Assembly: GCA_022495005.1 (NCBI GenBank)
Contig: JAGYXB010000046.1
Span: 186,001-250,000, forward strand
Reading direction: 5' to 3'
DNA length: 64,000 nt
Source: Rhyacophila brunnea
Taxonomy: Eukaryota > Arthropoda > Insecta > Trichoptera > Rhyacophilidae
Shown in pieces: positions 60,060 through 64,000 of this stretch. The stretch's first letter is position 1. Each line of letters begins with the position of its first letter. The translations under genes and the position numbers were made by a program. The notes below the pieces were generated by a model. The model was not told the origin of the DNA and did no database searches. It saw nothing but the letters and a program-made list of their open reading frames with translations.

Positions 60060-60655
60060 TCATCATCATCATCAGCCTGAATCTATCCACTGCTGGATGA
60101 AGGCCTCTTCAAGTTGCTTCCACTTCTCTCGGTCCTGTGCATTGCGTTGCCACGTACTTCCGCAGAACTTTATCATTTCATCGATCCAGCGGCCTTTAGG
60201 TCTACCTTGTGGACGTTTTGTACTTCTTGGATACCACTGGATGACTAGATTTGTCCAACGATTGTCTCTTCTTCGAGCTATGTGTCCAGCCCATCTCCAT
60301 TTAAGGCTTTTAATAAACTCTATTACATCGCAAACCCTTCTCTGCTTCCTTATCCACTCATTCCTCTTTTGTCCTTTCGCGTTATACCCAGCATGCACAT
60401 CTCCATACCACGTTGTGCTACTCTAAGTTTCTGGATCTCTCTTTTACTTAGGGTCCATGTTTCACACGCATATGTGATCACGGGAAGCACACACTGGTTG
60501 AACACTTTGTGCTTTAGGCACAGTGGAAGGTCACTTTTGAAGACATTATTCAAGCGGCCAAAAGCACTCCAGCCTAGCTTTACTCTGCGAACAATTTCAT
60601 CAAATATACATCCATCTATAGATACTTGTTGTCCCAGATAGATGTAGCTTTTCAC
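60060..60655 (-). pseudogene. LINE family B, 3' part of the reverse-transcriptase protein
   Basis: Two overlapping minus-strand frames. 60655-60350: YIYLGQQVSIDG, IVRRVKLGWSAFGRLN, YACETWTLSKREIQKLRVAQ. 60398-60072: KQRRVCDVIEFIKSLKWRWA, GHIARRRDNRW, RPKGRWIDEMIK and the end WKQLEEAFIQQWIDSG. A frameshift near 60380 joins them. The 3' tail is GATGATGATGATG. These last codons are the seed of the minisatellites at 5.1 and 44.8 kb. It abuts the right arm of foldback element I. Confidence 0.82.
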
Positions 60656-61109
60656 CTGTTCGAGCTAATATCTAATGTAATATGGTTATACCTTTCAAGT
60701 AGTTTACCTACTTATATTGTTTGTAATTTCATAATCTTCAAAATAATTATTTACGGGTGATATAGGTACACATATAAAGTTCAATAATAATAACATGAAA
60801 TCGAGAAAACGCCGAAAGACAATATTTTAACTAATTAATTCATTATTAATATGTGTTGTTTTTAATATGAATAGGTAGGTATACACAAAAATTACTTAAT
60901 TATGCACATCTTCAAGTTCTGGCGAGAAAAGAATTTTTTTCTTTTATAAACAGCATAAAGCATGAATATTAATTATTATCTATCATAATAAAAATATATT
61001 AAGCGCAAAATGTATTAGGTACAACCACTAAGTAGATAGAAGAATTTATTAAAGTGTCGTGTCTACTTTCTCTACGAAGTCGTTACGTAGGTCTTTTCCT
61101 TTGCGCATT

Positions 61110-61290
61110 TTATTCAGCGGTGCGGCGTCCAATCTCCCGGCGGCCAGTTGGGCCGGTGTCAAATTGGGCCGGCGCCCGATTGTACTGGCGTCCGATCGTC
61201 CCGGAGGCCAATTGGGTCGGTGTCCGATTGTACCGGCGGCCAATAACCGGAGGCCAATCGGCGGAGGCCAGTTCGCGGTGCCAAATCGTC
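61110..61290 (-). repeat. 15-bp GC-rich tandem repeats, outer right arm
   Basis: Inverted counterpart of 53490-53672, same 15-bp period (GGCGTCCGATCGTCC, CGGAGGCCAATTGGG). Overlapping frames on both strands are repeat artefacts. Confidence 0.85.
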
Positions 61291-61307
61291 CTAGACCCAG
61301 TACCTAC

Positions 61308-63441
61308 ATACAAATACCATAATTTTCATTGTTTCAAATCTGGAATTTTTCTGTGATGCACCTGACAATCGCTATTTCTACGATTCGTAACGTACAAATT
61401 AGTTTGTTTGCGTCTGCTCTATCTTCGATATACCTACCTACATAATATACTCACATTAATCTGTTACAACAGTGCACATTATTTATTTATGTGTAAATTA
61501 AATGTATGTAGCAATTCAATACTAAATAATATATGCCGTACGTCATTGAAATAACTAAGTTAACTTTGTGAAAGCATTTACTAACCGGAGTGCATAGACA
61601 GCGCCTGTATAAAAGTACATTAATTAAACACTTGTAACTAATGAAAAGATCAGATGCGACGCTTCGCTGTCCGGAACAGTAAATGGGAATAGACAGACTA
61701 TATACTTAATTAATATAGTACTACTCCAATAAGGCTGTGACTGCCAGCACAAAAGACGTAATACAATTTTATTTCCATTATTAAGAAAAGGAAAATCCAC
61801 AATATAAAGCATTTTTATACAATTCTCACGATTCTTAGAATAAAATTCACACTTTTATCAGTAAACAATACGTGTTAAATATTATTTTCTTTTATTACAA
61901 AGTTTGGCACATTTCCGTGCTTACCGATTTCTTGGCTTCTATCAAAGCTAAAGGTACTCATACAAAAGTCAAAGCCAAAAAGGAAAGACTCACTTCAAGT
62001 CAGTTAAATAATAATAATAAATCTAGTGAACATACCGTCACCTGGAAAAATACAGGAAAATATATTTTTTTATTATTTTATTAACACAAAAAGCATTATA
62101 AATATTTGCTTATATCAACGGTTCATAACAAACGACCTTCATCATTGTATCTGTAGGTAAATAATATCTATTGTAGGGGTTCAAGGAAGAATGGAAGCAG
62201 CATGACGCGCCAAATAAAAGGGAATGGAGAAAACGAACTTTCCCGTAAACATACAACATGCCAGTTCATATAAATTGTAGTCTTTTTGCAAACAAATAAG
62301 TTCACATGAGTGTAGTTGGAAAATGAACTTCAACTACTTTGCAATGCAATTATTGCAAATCTACGTTCATGCTTTTTACATATTCTGTCAACTTTACTAA
62401 TCAGATGTTATATGTGAGAAGGCGTCATAGGGTGATAGAATAGAATATAATATCAAAGTTACGTAAGTATTAGATTGTGACATTTTTCTTTAATACTACA
62501 GCATGCCATGGGTCTCAATAAGAGTAGTCTAGCAGTAGATGTGAAAAAAACATAAACATAGGCTTTGAGAAAATCACAAAAATATACTGTGATCTTATGG
62601 AGAATTTAGCCCAGATCTCCTGACGTGTTACTATTTATTCGCCAACACAAACACGCCCCGCACCACACTCGGTCTTAATCAAACGTATCACGAGGCACTA
62701 CGTCTGAAGTGAAGCATGTCTACAGCTGTTTAAGCCTGGGAATGTCTCAGGAGCAGATACCCAAGTCTTGGATTAGCTCTCAAGTGAGCTTTGACTGAGT
62801 TTACTGAAAGGCGTAATTTAATATAATTTATTGGCAGATATACTCGGAACTAAAATATGTTAACTTTTTACTTAGTTTTCGTCGAATAGAGAGATGTTGC
62901 ATAATTTACTAGTGCACGCCATTTAGAGCAGGCTGAGCAGGGTTATGGGAAGTCCTTCCTGTGACGCTCACAACAAAATTTCATTTTCATAACGCCACGG
63001 TATATAGGCAAAAGTTTGTGGAGACGTGGCGGGAGAGCAATTACATGTTTAATTAATGTTAGTTTTACAAAAGGTTGAGTCTTTCCAGATTTTGAACCCA
63101 AAAGTTCAATTTAGACATATGGATATGTTTAAAATTTCGTGGAACCAAGGCAAATCGATCATTGACATATTAGAATTCACAAAAAGACATTCTAATATTA
63201 TAATTTTTAAAAAAATGTTAGCAATAAAATGATTGATATATAAAGTACATTTCATAATATACTAAAGCAAGATAAATGAATTTACGACATATAATATACA
63301 TTAATTTCTATGTTCTAATTACATTCCAATCCGATGTGAGATAATACTATCATATGATTAATAACAAAAAAAAATCAAATGTAATGTCACAGTTTTTTTT
63401 GTTTTGTAAATTCTTGCACACACCGCAACATAAATTAACTA
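61308..63441. other. AT-rich spacer, nothing recognised
   Basis: No convincing exon, RNA gene or transposon end. The patch at 62630-62780 is less AT-rich but shows stops in all frames I checked. Confidence 0.4.
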
Positions 63442-64000
63442 CGAGGGTGGGTCAATAATTCCTTAGAAAAAAGCATTAAAACAGTTTTTATTTTTGTATT
63501 TTTTTTTTATTTCTCAACATAATCTCCTTGGAGCTCAATACACTTAGTTAGACGTTTCTCAATTTTTTTTAAACCGTCAGAAAAATAAGTTTTTGGAAGG
63601 TCCTCAAAATAAGCATTTGTCCGATCGATGACTTCTTCATTTGAAAAAAAACGTTGTCCACTTAGCCATTTTTTTAAGTTTGGGAAAAGGAAAAAGTCAC
63701 TGGGGACTAAATCTGGCGAATACGGTGGGTGGTCGACCAATTCGAACTTCAATTCTTCAATTTTAGCCATTGATCGTAAACATGTGAACACGGGCATTGT
63801 CCTGATGAAAGAGGATTTTTTTCCTGTTTAAATGAGGCCGTTTTTCTTCAATTTTGTTTTTTAGCTGGTCCAATAAAGATGCATAATAATCCCCTGTTAT
63901 TGTTTTCCTTTTTCCAAATAGTCAACGAAAATAATTTCACGTGCATCCCAAAATACAGTAGCCATAACCTTACCAGCTGGTTTTACGGTTTTCGCCTTCT
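63442..64000 (-). mobile_element. mariner transposon, second copy (cut by window end)
   Basis: Begins CGAGGGTGGGTCAATAA with TA at 63440-63441 and is nearly identical to 48697 onward. Transposase on the minus strand: frame 63797-63507 carries HPPYSPDLVPSDFFLFPNLK (third catalytic Asp) and an intact C-terminus ending GDYVEK. Two bases are missing near 63787 relative to the first copy (VHTC region), so this copy is also shifted. The 5' half is outside the window. Confidence 0.88.

Larger units (their letters stand above)
53486..61298. mobile_element. composite foldback element I (outer)
   Basis: Left end GGGAATGGGACGATTTG, right end the complement of GGGTCTAGGACGATTTG. Arms of about 625 bp (53486-54110 and 60667-61298) are inverted copies. 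AGTACCTAC at 53477-53485 is exactly repeated at 61299-61307: a 9-bp duplication, as made by Drosophila FB foldback elements and by Mutator-like transposases. The 6.5-kb interior holds LINE fragments, a tRNA-like repeat, an hAT end and the nested element II. No transposase seen, so it would be moved in trans. Confidence 0.82.

Noticed and set aside
60013..60641. Plus-strand frames of 137 and 119 codons
   Set aside because: Antisense to the LINE B protein, which has recognisable motifs on the minus strand.

Overview
The window looks like a piece of an insect nuclear genome, most likely a moth or butterfly: strongly AT-rich, spliced genes with multi-kilobase introns, many nested DNA transposons, frequent short GGTAGGTACCTA-like strings, and CCTAA/TTAGG repeats of the insect telomere type. 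The species assignment is inference; no single marker proves it.

Two host genes can be assembled by matching splice sites and reading phase. On the minus strand, five internal exons between 20110 and 1333 encode about 226 codons of a protein of the AIP3 / sickle tail-p140Cap type (insect CG32809/AGAP005037 relatives). Both gene ends lie outside what I could find. On the plus strand, five exons from 23757 to 40443 give a complete 962-residue secreted protein. Its N-terminal 200 residues and last 45 residues form one pentraxin domain, split by about 710 residues of cysteine-free, Asn/His-rich, probably disordered sequence encoded in the last exon.

The rest is mobile DNA. 1-20 kb: AIP3-gene introns with a pogo-like MITE, LINE-tail minisatellites, hAT-type MITEs, a 1.4-kb perfect-ended TTAA palindrome and a decayed LINE. 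20-24 kb: a spacer with a SINE relic. 24-38 kb: pentraxin introns with a deleted copy of the TTAA element, a SINE, a nearly complete but frameshifted hAT transposon (31.5-34.1 kb), a palindrome with telomere-like repeats in its loop, tRNA-like repeats and two MITEs. 41-53 kb: several hAT MITEs, one (43544-47286, exact 8-bp target duplication) swollen by a LINE and a dispersed repeat, then a full-length mariner (48696-49994). 53.5-61.3 kb: a foldback element with exact 9-bp target duplications enclosing a second foldback element of the same family in opposite polarity, also with exact 9-bp duplications. 63.4 kb to the end: the start of a second mariner.

The two most unusual items are the split pentraxin and the nested composite foldback transposon whose arms are made of 15-bp GC-rich tandem repeats.
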